A stretch of 60,377 nucleotides of DNA from an uncultured Oscillibacter sp. (GTDB lineage Bacteria; Bacillota; Clostridia; Oscillospirales; Oscillospiraceae): positions 1 to 60,377 of the forward strand of contig CAMBKF010000008.1 of the NCBI GenBank assembly GCA_945868085.1, read 5' to 3'. This document shows, in pieces, positions 48,931-57,835 of this stretch. A program made the translations under genes and the position numbers. The notes beneath the pieces are model-generated. The model saw nothing but the letters and a program-made list of their open reading frames with translations. It had not been told where the DNA came from and ran no database searches. The number at the start of each line of letters is the position of its first letter. Position 1 is the stretch's first letter.

Positions 48931-50994
48931 ATGGAACTGCTCTCTCCCGCCGGGTCCCAGGAGGCCCTGCTGGCCGCCGTGCAGAATGGGGCCGACGCGG
49001 TATACATGGGCCTGGGCAGCTTTAACGCCCGCCGCAGCGCCCGGAATTTTACGGACGACGACTTCGCCCGGGCCGTGGACTACTGCCACGAGCACGGGGT
49101 GAAGGTCTATCTCACCCTGAACACCCTGCTCACCGACCGGGAGCTGCCCGAGGCAGCGGAGGTCCTGCGCAAGGCCTCCGCCTGGGGCGTGGACGCGGTG
49201 CTGGTGCAGGACTGGGGCCTGTGGCAGCTGGCGCGACTGGTGGCCCCGGATCAGCCCCTCCACGCCAGCACGCAGATGAGCCTGCACACCCTGTCCGGGG
49301 CGCGTCTGGCGGCGGAGCTGGGCATGGAGCGGGTGGTGCTGGCCCGGGAGCTATCCGCCCGGGATGTGGAGACCATCTGCCGGGGCTGCGGGGCGGAGGT
49401 GGAGGTATTCGGCCACGGGGCCCTGTGCATGTGCTATTCCGGCCAGTGCGCCATGAGCGCCATGATCGGCGGGCGCAGCGGCAACCGGGGCACCTGCGCC
49501 CAGCCCTGCCGACTGCCCTACACCGTGGGCGAAAAGACCGGGTATCTATTGAGCCTGAAGGACAACAACCTTTCGCCCTATCTCCGGCAGATGGCGGAGA
49601 TGGGCGTATCCTGCGTGAAGCTGGAGGGCCGCATGAAGCGGCCGGAGTATGTGGCGGCGGTGACGGGTATCTACCGGCGGCTGCTGGATGAAAAGCGTCC
49701 CCCCTCCCCCACTGAGCAGGCCCAGCTGGAGCGGGCCTTTTCCCGGGATGGGTTCACGGACGGATACTGGACGGGCCGGCGGGGCCCGAAGATGTTCGGC
49801 ATGCGGCCGGAGAGCGCCCGGTGGCCGGAGGACTGGTTCGCCCAGGTGCGCAAAACCTACGAAAACGGCGCGGAGAATCGGCCCGTGGCCGTGAACTTTA
49901 CCTGCCGGATGGCAGCGGGCGAGGAAGCGACTTTAACAGCGGCTCTCCCGGACGGGCGCAGCGTGACCGTGACCGGCCCCGTGCCGGAGGCGGCCCGAAA
50001 CCGGGCATTGACCGAGGAGGAGCTGCGCGCCCGGCTGCAAAAAACCGGCGGCACGGTGTTTGCCTGTCGAAAAACGGACATTTCCCTGGGGAATGGGCTG
50101 ATGCTCTCCGCCGGGAGCATCAACGCCCTGCGCCGGGACGCCCTGGCGGCTCTTCGGGCGCTGCTGGTGGAAAAGCCCCGGCGCCGCACCTTTGAAACCC
50201 CGGCGCTGCCGGAGGCCCCGGCGGCCTATACGGGTGCGCCGAAGCTGACGGCCGGCATCACCTATTCCCGGCAGCTGACGGCGGAGCTGGCCCGGGGCGT
50301 GGAGTATCTCTATCTGCCCCTTTTCCTATTGGATGAGATCGACCTGGACGAATACGCCGGGTACACGAAGCTGTGCGCCGTGCTGCCCCGGATCTTCCGC
50401 ACGGAGGACGAGGAAAAATTCCGGGAGATCTTGCGGCAGCACCCCCAACTCACCGCCGTGGCGGTGAGCAACCTGGGCCACCTGCCCATTGTGGACGGCC
50501 TGGGGCTGGAGGTCCGGGGCGACCTGGGGCTGAACGTGTTCAACAGCCGGGCGCTGCTGCTCATGCAGGAGCTGGGGCTGGGAAGCGTGACGGTCTCCGC
50601 CGAGCTGCGGCACCAGCAGGTGCGGGATCTGCGCAAGTACATCCCCTGCGAGGCGGTGGTCTACGGCCGCCTGCCGCTGATGGTCACGGAAAACTGCCCC
50701 CTGCGGTGCAGCGGACAGTGCAGCGGCGGAAACGGCGGTACCCTCACGGACCGGACCGGGGCGCAGTTCCCGGTGCTGTGCGGCCACGGCTGCCGGCCGG
50801 AGATCCAGAACAGCAAGCCCCTGTACCTGGCAGATAAGCCCGAGTGGAAAAAATGCGGCCTGCGCTGGGCAAGGCTGCGCCTGACCACGGAAACGGCGGA
50901 GGAGGCATTGGACATCCTGCGCCGGTACCAGGGGGCGGATACGACCCCGCCGGTAGACTTTACTCGCGGCCTGTTCTACCGGGGCGTGGAGTAA
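48931..50994 (+). CDS. U32-family peptidase / RNA-modification-type protein
   Basis: The 687-residue protein has the U32 core (MELLSPAGSQEALLAAVQNG, ADAVYMGLGSFNARRSARNF, VKVYLTLNTL, HASTQMSLHTLSGARLAAEL) and the cluster-binding cysteine region (CMCYSGQCAMSAMIGGRSGN, RGTCAQPCRLPY), followed by a long C-terminal extension with a second Cys set (ENCPLRCSGQC). U32 members such as TrhP and RlhA take part in tRNA or rRNA hydroxylation. The exact role here is open. I prefer ATG 48931 over GTG 48922, which overlaps the zapA stop. Confidence 0.88.
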   Translation: MELLSPAGSQEALLAAVQNGADAVYMGLGSFNARRSARNFTDDDFARAVDYCHEHGVKVYLTLNTLLTDRELPEAAEVLRKASAWGVDAVLVQDWGLWQLARLVAPDQPLHASTQMSLHTLSGARLAAELGMERVVLARELSARDVETICRGCGAEVEVFGHGALCMCYSGQCAMSAMIGGRSGNRGTCAQPCRLPYTVGEKTGYLLSLKDNNLSPYLRQMAEMGVSCVKLEGRMKRPEYVAAVTGIYRRLLDEKRPPSPTEQAQLERAFSRDGFTDGYWTGRRGPKMFGMRPESARWPEDWFAQVRKTYENGAENRPVAVNFTCRMAAGEEATLTAALPDGRSVTVTGPVPEAARNRALTEEELRARLQKTGGTVFACRKTDISLGNGLMLSAGSINALRRDALAALRALLVEKPRRRTFETPALPEAPAAYTGAPKLTAGITYSRQLTAELARGVEYLYLPLFLLDEIDLDEYAGYTKLCAVLPRIFRTEDEEKFREILRQHPQLTAVAVSNLGHLPIVDGLGLEVRGDLGLNVFNSRALLLMQELGLGSVTVSAELRHQQVRDLRKYIPCEAVVYGRLPLMVTENCPLRCSGQCSGGNGGTLTDRTGAQFPVLCGHGCRPEIQNSKPLYLADKPEWKKCGLRWARLRLTTETAEEALDILRRYQGADTTPPVDFTRGLFYRGVE

Positions 50995-50999
50995 CACCT

Positions 51000-51182
51000 G
51001 TCGAAAATTCCTTTGGAATTTTCCGACAAAAAGATCGCAGTCTGCCGCGCGCATAATTTTTGCGCGGTGCGCAAAAATTCCACACTTGCAGCCTGAGTGG
51101 TATTTTTCCCCACGCACATGTCGCGGTGAAAAATGATTGGAATTTTTCGCGTCTGCGGACGCGAACTCTGCGAGACTGTTTA
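51000..51182 (+). repeat. Dispersed four-hairpin repeat, copy B
   Basis: It corresponds to copy A along its whole length. It has a GTCGAAAATTCC hairpin (51000-51027), arms 51055-51065 with 51069-51079, the ATTTTTCCCCACG...GTGAAAAAT stem (near 51101-51134), and arms 51146-51153 with 51158-51165 around the same TGCG loop. Bases in the second and fourth stems differ from copy A in both arms at once, so pairing is kept. It separates the U32 gene from dut. Confidence 0.8.
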
Positions 51183-51243
51183 CATTTCGTATTATTGCAT
51201 CTAATTACTACTATTTGTATTCATTTTTGAGAGGTTACACCCC

Positions 51244-51693
51244 ATGGAGCTGAAATTCAAAGCCGTACATCCCAAGATCGGGCGGGAGATCCCCCTGCCG
51301 CAGTTTGCCACCCCCGGGTCTGCCGCCATGGACCTGCGGGCGTGCCTGGAGGGGCCCGTGACGCTGCAGCCCGGCGCAAGAGTGGTGATCCCCACAGGCC
51401 TGGCTACGGCGCTGCCGTCAAAAGACTATGTGGCCCTGGTGTTCGCCCGGAGCGGGCTGGGCATCAAGAAAGGCGTGTGCCTTTCCAACGGCGTGGGGGT
51501 CATCGACAGCGACTATCGGGGCGAGATCGCCGTGGGGCTGGTGAACCTGTCCGACGAGGACTACACCGTGCAGCCCGGGGACCGCATCGCCCAGCTGATG
51601 GTGGTGCCGGTGGTGCAGCCCACCGTCACACTGGTGGATGAACTGGACGAAACTGACCGGGGCGCTGGCGGCCTCGGCTCCACAGGGAGGTAA
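51244..51693 (+). CDS. dut: dUTP diphosphatase
   Basis: This trimeric dUTPase hydrolyses dUTP to dUMP and keeps uracil out of DNA. The 149 residues show all five motifs: AAMDLRA, ARSGLG, GVGVIDSDYRGEI, RIAQLM and the C-terminal RGAGGLGSTGR arm. Start ATG 51244 is preceded by GAGAGG. It is followed six bases later by maf. Confidence 0.96.
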   Translation: MELKFKAVHPKIGREIPLPQFATPGSAAMDLRACLEGPVTLQPGARVVIPTGLATALPSKDYVALVFARSGLGIKKGVCLSNGVGVIDSDYRGEIAVGLVNLSDEDYTVQPGDRIAQLMVVPVVQPTVTLVDELDETDRGAGGLGSTGR

Positions 51694-51699
51694 ATAGAT

Positions 51700-52278
51700 A
51701 TGGACAAGATCGTTTTGGCCTCCGGCTCCCCCCGGCGGCAGGAGCTGCTGCGGCGCATGGGCATCACGGAGTTTGACATCCGGGTGCCGGAGGTGGAGGA
51801 GTATTATCCGGAGGACTTATCCCCGGAGGAGATCGTGCAGTTCATCTCCCGGGAGAAGTCCGACGCCGCGGCGGCGCTGTGTGGGGACGACGAGATCGTC
51901 ATCACCGCCGACACCATGGTGTTCCTGGACGAGCGGCGCCTGGGAAAGCCCCGGGACGAAGCCCAGGCCCTGGAGATGCTCACGGCCCTGGCGGGCCGGA
52001 AGCACACGGTGTGTACCGGCGTGACCGTGCGCCGGGGGACGGAGATCATCACCGCCGCCCAGCATACGGACGTATATTTCCGCCCGGCCACGGAAAAAGA
52101 GCTGCGCGCCTACATCCGCACCGGTGAGCCCATGGACAAGGCCGGGGCCTACGGCGTGCAGGGCAAGGGCGCGCTGCTGGTGGAGCGCATCGACGGCGAC
52201 TTTTTCAACGTCATGGGCCTGCCGGTCCTGCTGCTGGCCCGGCTGCTGAAAAGCTTTGGCATCGACCTGATGGAGTAA
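51700..52278 (+). CDS. maf: Maf-family nucleotide pyrophosphatase
   Basis: Maf proteins hydrolyse dTTP, UTP or modified nucleotides and have been linked to septum control. The 192-residue product has LASGSPRRQELL, the catalytic Asp in ITADTMVFLDER, LGKPRDEAQALEML, GRKHTVCTGV and the YIRTGEPMDKAGAYGVQGKG segment. It sits upstream of mreC as in many Firmicutes, but mreB, which commonly lies between them, is absent. Confidence 0.95.
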   Translation: MDKIVLASGSPRRQELLRRMGITEFDIRVPEVEEYYPEDLSPEEIVQFISREKSDAAAALCGDDEIVITADTMVFLDERRLGKPRDEAQALEMLTALAGRKHTVCTGVTVRRGTEIITAAQHTDVYFRPATEKELRAYIRTGEPMDKAGAYGVQGKGALLVERIDGDFFNVMGLPVLLLARLLKSFGIDLME

Positions 52279-52282
52279 TACT

Positions 52283-53116
52283 ATGAAGAATTTTTTCAAC
52301 AAAACCGGTATATGGATCCTGGCCGCGGCGGTGGTGATCGTGCTGACGCTGTCCATTCTGTCCGCCACGGGCACGGGTCTGCTGAATAATGTGGCGGGCA
52401 CCATCGCCAGCCCCTTCCGCTCCGCCGGAGCCGCCATCGGCAATTGGTTCGGGTCCATTTCCGACAAGTTTGACAGCGTGGAGGCCCTGCAGAAGGAGAA
52501 CGAGGAGCTGCGCAAGCGCGTGGCCCAGCTGGAGGACGCCAACCGCCAGGCCGAGACCGACAGCCAGGAAAACGAGCGCCTGCGCTCCCTGCTGAACCTG
52601 CGCCAGCAGCGGCGGGATTTTACCTTTGAGAGCGCCAAGGTGACCCAGTATGAAAACTCCAACTGGGCCTCCACCCTCACCCTGAACCGGGGCACAAACA
52701 GCGGCGTGGCGGTGAACAACTGCGTGGTGAACGAGACCGGCGCCCTGGTGGGCGTTGTGACGGAGGTGGGCGTGAACTGGTGTACCGTGGCAACGGTGCT
52801 GGACACCCAGGCCCAGTTCGGCGCCACGGTGTTCCGCACGGGCGAGTCCGCCGTGGCCATGGGCGACCTGGAGCTGATGCAGAGCGGAAAGCTCAAGCTC
52901 AGCTACCTCTCCGGGGCCAACACCCCCGTGGGCGGCGACATGGTGCTGACCTCCGGCCTGGGCGGGTACTATCCCTCGGGCCTGGTCATCGGCACGGTGG
53001 AGGATGTGCGCACCGACGACTCGGGCCTGACCCAGTACGCCGTGGTGCAGCCCACGGTGATCCCCTCCTCCCTGGTAGAGGTGTTCATCATCACCGCCTT
53101 CGACATCGTGGACTGA
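52283..53116 (+). CDS. mreC: Cell shape protein MreC
   Basis: MreC is a bitopic scaffold of the elongasome that links cytoskeletal MreB to cell-wall enzymes. The 277 residues comprise a membrane anchor (about 8-30, GIWILAAAVVIVLTLSIL), a coiled coil (about 65-105, LQKENEELRKRVAQLEDANR) and the two-part beta domain (VTQYENSNWASTLTLNRGTN, GVNWCTVATVLDT, SGLGGYYPSGLVIGTV). It lies between maf and mreD. Confidence 0.95.
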   Translation: MKNFFNKTGIWILAAAVVIVLTLSILSATGTGLLNNVAGTIASPFRSAGAAIGNWFGSISDKFDSVEALQKENEELRKRVAQLEDANRQAETDSQENERLRSLLNLRQQRRDFTFESAKVTQYENSNWASTLTLNRGTNSGVAVNNCVVNETGALVGVVTEVGVNWCTVATVLDTQAQFGATVFRTGESAVAMGDLELMQSGKLKLSYLSGANTPVGGDMVLTSGLGGYYPSGLVIGTVEDVRTDDSGLTQYAVVQPTVIPSSLVEVFIITAFDIVD

Positions 53117-53126
53117 GAGGTGCGCC

Positions 53127-53633
53127 GTGGGACGTCGTGACTTTGTGTTCAAATGGCTGTTTTACGCCCTGACCGCCCTGGCCTTTGTGCTGGTGCAGGT
53201 CTTTGGACTGGTGCATATCCGCATTTGGGGCGTGCATCCCTTCCTGTTCCCGGTGCTGGTGTCCACCGTGGCCGCCCTGGAATCCGCCCACGAGAGCGCC
53301 GTGTTCGCCCTGGTCACCGGCGCCGTGCTGGATGTCACCATGCCGGGGGTGATCCCCTGCTTTTACACGGTGGCGTTTCTGGTGGTGTTCCTGGTGGCCC
53401 GGGTCCTGTCGGCCAAGGTGCTGTCGCAGCCGTTTTTCTGCTGCATGCTCTGCGGCGCGCTGAGCATCGTGTGTACCGACCTGCTGCAAATGCTGTTTCT
53501 CAACTCGTCCGTCAGCTTCTCCTTCCGCTCCGCCCTGCTGCTCACGGGCAAGGAGCTGCTGCTGACGCTGCCCCTGATGCCGCTGATCTACCTGCCGGAC
53601 TACAGGATCCGGCGCATTTTCCACCAGGAATGA
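53127..53633 (+). CDS. mreD: Rod shape-determining protein MreD
   Basis: This integral membrane partner of MreC has 168 residues with about five helices (starting WLFYALTALAFVLVQVFGLV) and an internal GAVLDVTMPG typical of MreD. The start is GTG 53127, about five bases after GAGAGGTG. It is followed 37 bases later by mrdA, with an AAAGGAGG site between them. Confidence 0.9.
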   Translation: MGRRDFVFKWLFYALTALAFVLVQVFGLVHIRIWGVHPFLFPVLVSTVAALESAHESAVFALVTGAVLDVTMPGVIPCFYTVAFLVVFLVARVLSAKVLSQPFFCCMLCGALSIVCTDLLQMLFLNSSVSFSFRSALLLTGKELLLTLPLMPLIYLPDYRIRRIFHQE

Positions 53634-53670
53634 GCGGCCCTGTATCCGCCGGAAAGGAGGCGTTTTCCCT

Positions 53671-55704
53671 ATGAAAAAATCCAATCCCTACCGCACCCGA
53701 CTTATCGTGCTGCTGGGCTTTTTGGCCGCGGTGCTGGTCTTTTTCGCCGTGATGCTGTTTCACTATCAGATCGTCAACGGCAACAGCTACCGGGCCCAGT
53801 CCATGGCCGGCACCGCCCGGCGCGAGACTGTGGAGACCAGCCGGGGCATCATCACCGACCGAAATGGTAAGGTTTTGGTGTCCAACCGCCTGACCTACAC
53901 CCTGAAGTTCTCCGACGAGAGCTTTGACGACGATGCCGCCTGCAACGCCGCCGTTTGGCGGCTCATCACCCTGTGCCGGCAGGCGAGCCTCTCCTGGATC
54001 GACCCTCTGCCGCTGACGAATGCGGCGCCCTTTGCCCTCACCTCCGAGACCCCCGGGGAGACCTTTGTCAACTGGCTGGACCAGCACAACATTCCCTACA
54101 CCGGCAAGGACACCGTGACCCTCTCCATCAGCGGCGGCGAGCTGCTGGACATGGCCCGGAAGATCTACAAGATCTCCGATGACTATACCGACGACCAGGC
54201 CCGGCTCGTCGCCGGGGTCCGCTACGGGGCGGAGGTATCCGGCGGGTATGTGTTCGCCGAGGACGTGCCCGTGGAGGTCATCAGCCAGGTGGTGGACGGC
54301 CATTATGCCGGTGTGTCCACCGGCACCTCCTCCCGCCGGGTGTACAACACCCAGTATGCCGCCCATATCCTGGGCCGGGTGAGCCGCATCTTTGCCGAGG
54401 ACTGGAATGACAAATACAAGAATAACAGCGACTACTCCATGGACGACCTGGTGGGCAAGGGCGGCGTGGAGGAGGCCTTTGAGCAGTATCTCCACGGGGT
54501 CAACGGCGTGAAGCTGGTGACCACCGACAAAAGCGGCAAGGTCACCGGCGAGCTCTACGCCAAAGAGCCCCAGCCGGGCAACACCGTGGCCCTGACCATC
54601 GACCTGGACCTGCAGAAAACCGCCGAGGTTTCCCTGGCGGCCACCATCCAGTCCATGACGAAAAGCGACGGCGTGGCCCGGGGCGGCGCGGCGGCGGTGG
54701 TAGGCGTGGGCACCGGCGAGGTCCTCGCCCTGGCCAGCTATCCCACCTACGACCTGAGCCAGTGGGACGAGATGTACGACACCTGGAGCAAGGATCCCTC
54801 CCTGCCCATGTTCAACCGCGCCACCGACGGCACCTATGCCCCCGGCTCCACCTTTAAGCTCTGCACCTCCGTGGCGGCGCTGGAGTCCGGCATCATCACC
54901 CCCTCCACCACCATCGTGGACCGGGGCATCTACACCTATTACGAGTTCCCCCAGCCCAAATGCTGGATCTATAACGCCACCGGCAGCACCCACGGGGCCG
55001 TGAATGTGTCCCAGGCCATCACGGTGTCGTGCAACTACTTCTTCTATGAGGTGGGCCGGCTCACGGGTATCCAGCGGCTGGACGACTACGCCAGCCAGTT
55101 TGGCCTGGGCCGCAGCACGGGCATCGAGATCGGCGACTCCGAGGGCGTGCTGGCCAGCCCCGAATACGCCGAGAAGATCGGCGAGACCTGGACCGACGGC
55201 CAGACCATCACCGCCGCCATCGGCCAGTCCTACAACCTGTTCACGCCCCTGCAGCTGGCCAACTATGTGGCTACTCTCGTCAGCGGCGGCGACCACTACG
55301 AGGCCCACCTGCTCAAGAGCGCCAAGGCCTACGACAACTCCTCCGTGGTCTACGCCTACAACAAGGGCCCCAGCAACCATGTGGACATATCCGACAGCAC
55401 TCTGGAGGCTGTGAAGTCCGGTGCCCGGGGCCTGGCCACCGGGAGCCTGAGCTACGTTTTCAACAGCTGCATCGTGCCCGTGGGCTGCAAGACCGGTACC
55501 GCAGAGACCGGCGGCGAGCTGTCCAACGGCTGCTTCGTGGCCTTTGCCCCCTATGACGATCCCCAGATCGCCGTGTGCGTGGTCATCGAGCAGGGCGGCG
55601 GCGGCGCCAACCTGGCCCCTATCGCCCGGGACATCATCAATTCCTACTTCTCCAGCGCGACCACCTCCACCACCGTCGTCGGTGAGAACACGCTGCTGCC
55701 GTAA
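53671..55704 (+). CDS. mrdA: Penicillin-binding protein 2 (elongation transpeptidase)
   Basis: This class B PBP cross-links peptidoglycan during elongation. The 677-residue protein has an N-terminal membrane anchor (about 12-32, LIVLLGFLAAVLVFFAVMLF), the pedestal domain starting at GIITDRNGKVLVSNR, and a transpeptidase domain with the active-site STFK (APGSTFKL), SCN (TVSCNYFFYE) and KTGT (GCKTGTAETGG) motifs. Its place after mreCD matches the standard elongasome cluster. Confidence 0.95.
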   Translation: MKKSNPYRTRLIVLLGFLAAVLVFFAVMLFHYQIVNGNSYRAQSMAGTARRETVETSRGIITDRNGKVLVSNRLTYTLKFSDESFDDDAACNAAVWRLITLCRQASLSWIDPLPLTNAAPFALTSETPGETFVNWLDQHNIPYTGKDTVTLSISGGELLDMARKIYKISDDYTDDQARLVAGVRYGAEVSGGYVFAEDVPVEVISQVVDGHYAGVSTGTSSRRVYNTQYAAHILGRVSRIFAEDWNDKYKNNSDYSMDDLVGKGGVEEAFEQYLHGVNGVKLVTTDKSGKVTGELYAKEPQPGNTVALTIDLDLQKTAEVSLAATIQSMTKSDGVARGGAAAVVGVGTGEVLALASYPTYDLSQWDEMYDTWSKDPSLPMFNRATDGTYAPGSTFKLCTSVAALESGIITPSTTIVDRGIYTYYEFPQPKCWIYNATGSTHGAVNVSQAITVSCNYFFYEVGRLTGIQRLDDYASQFGLGRSTGIEIGDSEGVLASPEYAEKIGETWTDGQTITAAIGQSYNLFTPLQLANYVATLVSGGDHYEAHLLKSAKAYDNSSVVYAYNKGPSNHVDISDSTLEAVKSGARGLATGSLSYVFNSCIVPVGCKTGTAETGGELSNGCFVAFAPYDDPQIAVCVVIEQGGGGANLAPIARDIINSYFSSATTSTTVVGENTLLP

Positions 55705-55743
55705 GCTTTCGAAAAAATCCTGTTTTCGCAAGGAGGGTTTTCT

Positions 55744-57558
55744 ATGTCTGTTTATTTTGATTCCAAGGATCCCCGCTGCAAATCCCCCTTCGGTGCCGTT
55801 TTATGCGGCACCGAAGTGTCTTTTGCCGTGTTTTTCGGCCCGGAGGACGGTATTGCGGGCGGCCAGCTGCAGATCCGGGAGGAATTCGCCGGGGCGACCC
55901 GGACCATCCCCCTGGCCCTGGAGGACGGCGCCCTCCGGGGCACATACACCGCCCCCGCCTCGCCGGAGCTGGCCTGGTACAGCTTCACGCTGCGCCGGCA
56001 GGACGGCCGGACCGTCGCCCTCCCCGAGCGGCAGCTGACGGTGTATGAGGACACCGGCACGTCGGATTGGTTCGGCCGGGGCGTCAGCTATCAGATCTTC
56101 CCGGACCGGTTCTGCCGCAGCCGCATCCCGGACCCGGCAGGCATGGTGGGGGACCGAAAGGTCCACGAAAACTGGGCCGACACGCCGGACTATCTCCCGG
56201 ACGAGACGGGAGAGGTCCGCTGCCGCGACTTCTTCGGCGGCGACCTGCCAGGCATTATCAGCAAGCTGGATTATCTGCAGGACCTGGGCGTGACCACCCT
56301 GTACCTGACGCCCATTTTTGAATCCGCCTCCAACCACCGCTACAACACCGCCGACTACCACGCCATTGACCCCATGCTGGGCACGGAGGAGGATCTGCGC
56401 ACTCTGTGCGAACAGGCCCACAAGCGGGGCATGCGGGTGGTGCTGGACGGCGTGTTCAACCACACCGGCAACGTCAGCCGCTACTTCAACGCCGACGGGT
56501 TCTATCCCGACCTGGGGGCGGCCCAGTCCCAGGAATCCCCCTATTATAATTGGTACCGCTTCGTCCGCTGGCCGGAGGAATACGACGCCTGGTGGGGCAT
56601 CAAGACCCTGCCGGCGGTGGAGGAGACCCAGCCGTCCTACCGGGAGTTTATCATCCAGGGGCAGGATTCCGTGGTGCGCCACTGGCTGCGCTGCGGCGCG
56701 GACGGCTGGCGGCTGGACGTGGCCGACGAGCTGCCCGACAGCTTCATCGCCCAGCTCCGCTCCGTCCTGGAGACGGAAAAGCCCGACGCCGTGCTCCTGG
56801 GCGAGGTGTGGGAGGACGGCACCAACAAGATCGCTTATGGAGAGCGCCGCCGCTACCTCCTGGGCCGGGAGACCCACGGGCTCATGAGCTATCCCTTCCG
56901 CAAGGCGGCCATGGACTGGCTCCTGGGCGGCGACGCCGCCGCCTTCCGTGACAGCATGGAGACCCTCCGGGAGAACTATCCCGCCCCCGCCTTTTACAGC
57001 GCCATGAACTTCCTGGGCACCCACGACACGCCCCGGATCCTGACCCTCCTGGGCGGTGAGCCCACGCCGGAGAGCAAAACGGACCGGGCTGCGGCCCGGC
57101 TCACGCCCGAAGGCTACGACCTGGCCCGGCGGCGGCTGATGCTGGGGGCGCTGCTGCTGTATGCCTTCCCCGGCTCCCCCACGGTGTTCGCCGGAGACGA
57201 AGCCGGGCAGCAGGGCTATGAGGATCCTCTGAACCGCCGTACCTATCCTTGGGGGCAGGAAGACGAGGCCCTGGTGGCCTGGTTCCGGCGGTTGGGCCAG
57301 CTGCGGAAGGAGCGGCCCTCTCTGCAGCAGGGGGACATCACCTATCCCTACGCCCGGGGCGGCGGCCTGGCGGTGCAGCGCCGGGCGGGCGAGCAGGTGT
57401 CTCTGGCCGCCATGAACGCCGGTCCGGAGCCCCTGGAGCTGGAGCTCCCCTGGCCCCGGGGTACCGCTGCGGACGCCATGACCGGGCAGCAGTTTTTGGC
57501 CTCGGACGGCGCGGTGCATCTGACGCTGCCGGGGTACGGCGGGGTGCTGCTGGTCTAA
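55744..57558 (+). CDS. GH13 alpha-amylase-family glycosidase, intracellular
   Basis: The 604-residue enzyme has an N-terminal beta domain (1-110), as in neopullulanases, then the GH13 barrel: YQIFPDRFCRS, LYLTPIFESASNHRYNTADY, VVLDGVFNHTG, the nucleophile Asp in GWRLDVADEL, the acid/base Glu in LLGEVWED and the third acid in FLGTHDTPR. A C-terminal beta domain closes it. There is no signal peptide, so it works inside on imported malto- or cyclodextrins. No transporter for these is nearby. A parS-containing terminator follows. Confidence 0.93.
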   Translation: MSVYFDSKDPRCKSPFGAVLCGTEVSFAVFFGPEDGIAGGQLQIREEFAGATRTIPLALEDGALRGTYTAPASPELAWYSFTLRRQDGRTVALPERQLTVYEDTGTSDWFGRGVSYQIFPDRFCRSRIPDPAGMVGDRKVHENWADTPDYLPDETGEVRCRDFFGGDLPGIISKLDYLQDLGVTTLYLTPIFESASNHRYNTADYHAIDPMLGTEEDLRTLCEQAHKRGMRVVLDGVFNHTGNVSRYFNADGFYPDLGAAQSQESPYYNWYRFVRWPEEYDAWWGIKTLPAVEETQPSYREFIIQGQDSVVRHWLRCGADGWRLDVADELPDSFIAQLRSVLETEKPDAVLLGEVWEDGTNKIAYGERRRYLLGRETHGLMSYPFRKAAMDWLLGGDAAAFRDSMETLRENYPAPAFYSAMNFLGTHDTPRILTLLGGEPTPESKTDRAAARLTPEGYDLARRRLMLGALLLYAFPGSPTVFAGDEAGQQGYEDPLNRRTYPWGQEDEALVAWFRRLGQLRKERPSLQQGDITYPYARGGGLAVQRRAGEQVSLAAMNAGPEPLELELPWPRGTAADAMTGQQFLASDGAVHLTLPGYGGVLLV

Positions 57559-57578
57559 TAAGTTTTGCCAAAAAGAGT

Positions 57579-57621
57579 ACGGATTGCCACAGCCAGTGTG
57601 CGCACTGGCTTCGCAATGACA
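57579..57621. repeat. ATTGCCAC...GCAATGACA palindromic element
   Basis: ACGGATTGCCACA, GCCAGTG/CACTGGC arms (57592-57598 with 57603-57609) around TGCG, then TTCGCAATGACA. It is of the same family as 44204-44250 and 44615-44661, with a different loop. Confidence 0.75.
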
Positions 57622-57635
57622 GATCGTTTTTATGT

Positions 57636-57674
57636 CCCTGGGGATGTTTCACATGAAACATCCCCAGGGTTTTT
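57636..57674 (+). terminator. Terminator whose stem contains a parS site
   Basis: A near-perfect palindrome (57636-57669, CCCTGGGG outer arms) is followed by TTTTT (57670-57674). It ends the GH13 gene. Its centre is a complete parS-type palindrome. Confidence 0.85.
57645..57660. other. parS-type site 1
   Basis: TGTTTCACATGAAACA differs from the common parS consensus (TGTTTCACGTGAAACA) at one central position. It sits inside the terminator stem and close to parA and parB. Confidence 0.9.
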
Positions 57675-57678
57675 GCAT

Positions 57679-57694
57679 TGTTTCATGTGAAACA
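57679..57694. other. parS-type site 2 (reverse orientation)
   Basis: TGTTTCATGTGAAACA is the exact reverse complement of site 1, 18 bp beyond it. Confidence 0.9.
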
Positions 57695-57720
57695 TTCTCC
57701 TCCCCCTGGCCTGCGATAAA

Positions 57721-57736
57721 TGTTTCACATGAAACA
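57721..57736. other. parS-type site 3
   Basis: TGTTTCACATGAAACA, identical to site 1, lies 32 bp before the parA -35. Confidence 0.9.
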
Positions 57737-57767
57737 GCCGGGTTTTCAAATTTTTTATCAGAATCTA

Positions 57768-57797
57768 TTGAAACGGGCGGCGGGATTGGTATATAAT
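57768..57797 (+). promoter_or_regulatory. Promoter of parA-parB
   Basis: TTGAAA (57768-57773), an 18-bp spacer and TATAAT (57792-57797). The three upstream parS-type sites place it within reach of ParB spreading, which could give autoregulation. Confidence 0.75.
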
Positions 57798-57835
57798 AAT
57801 GTGCATGACAGAAATATGGAGGGACGAGTGGGAAA

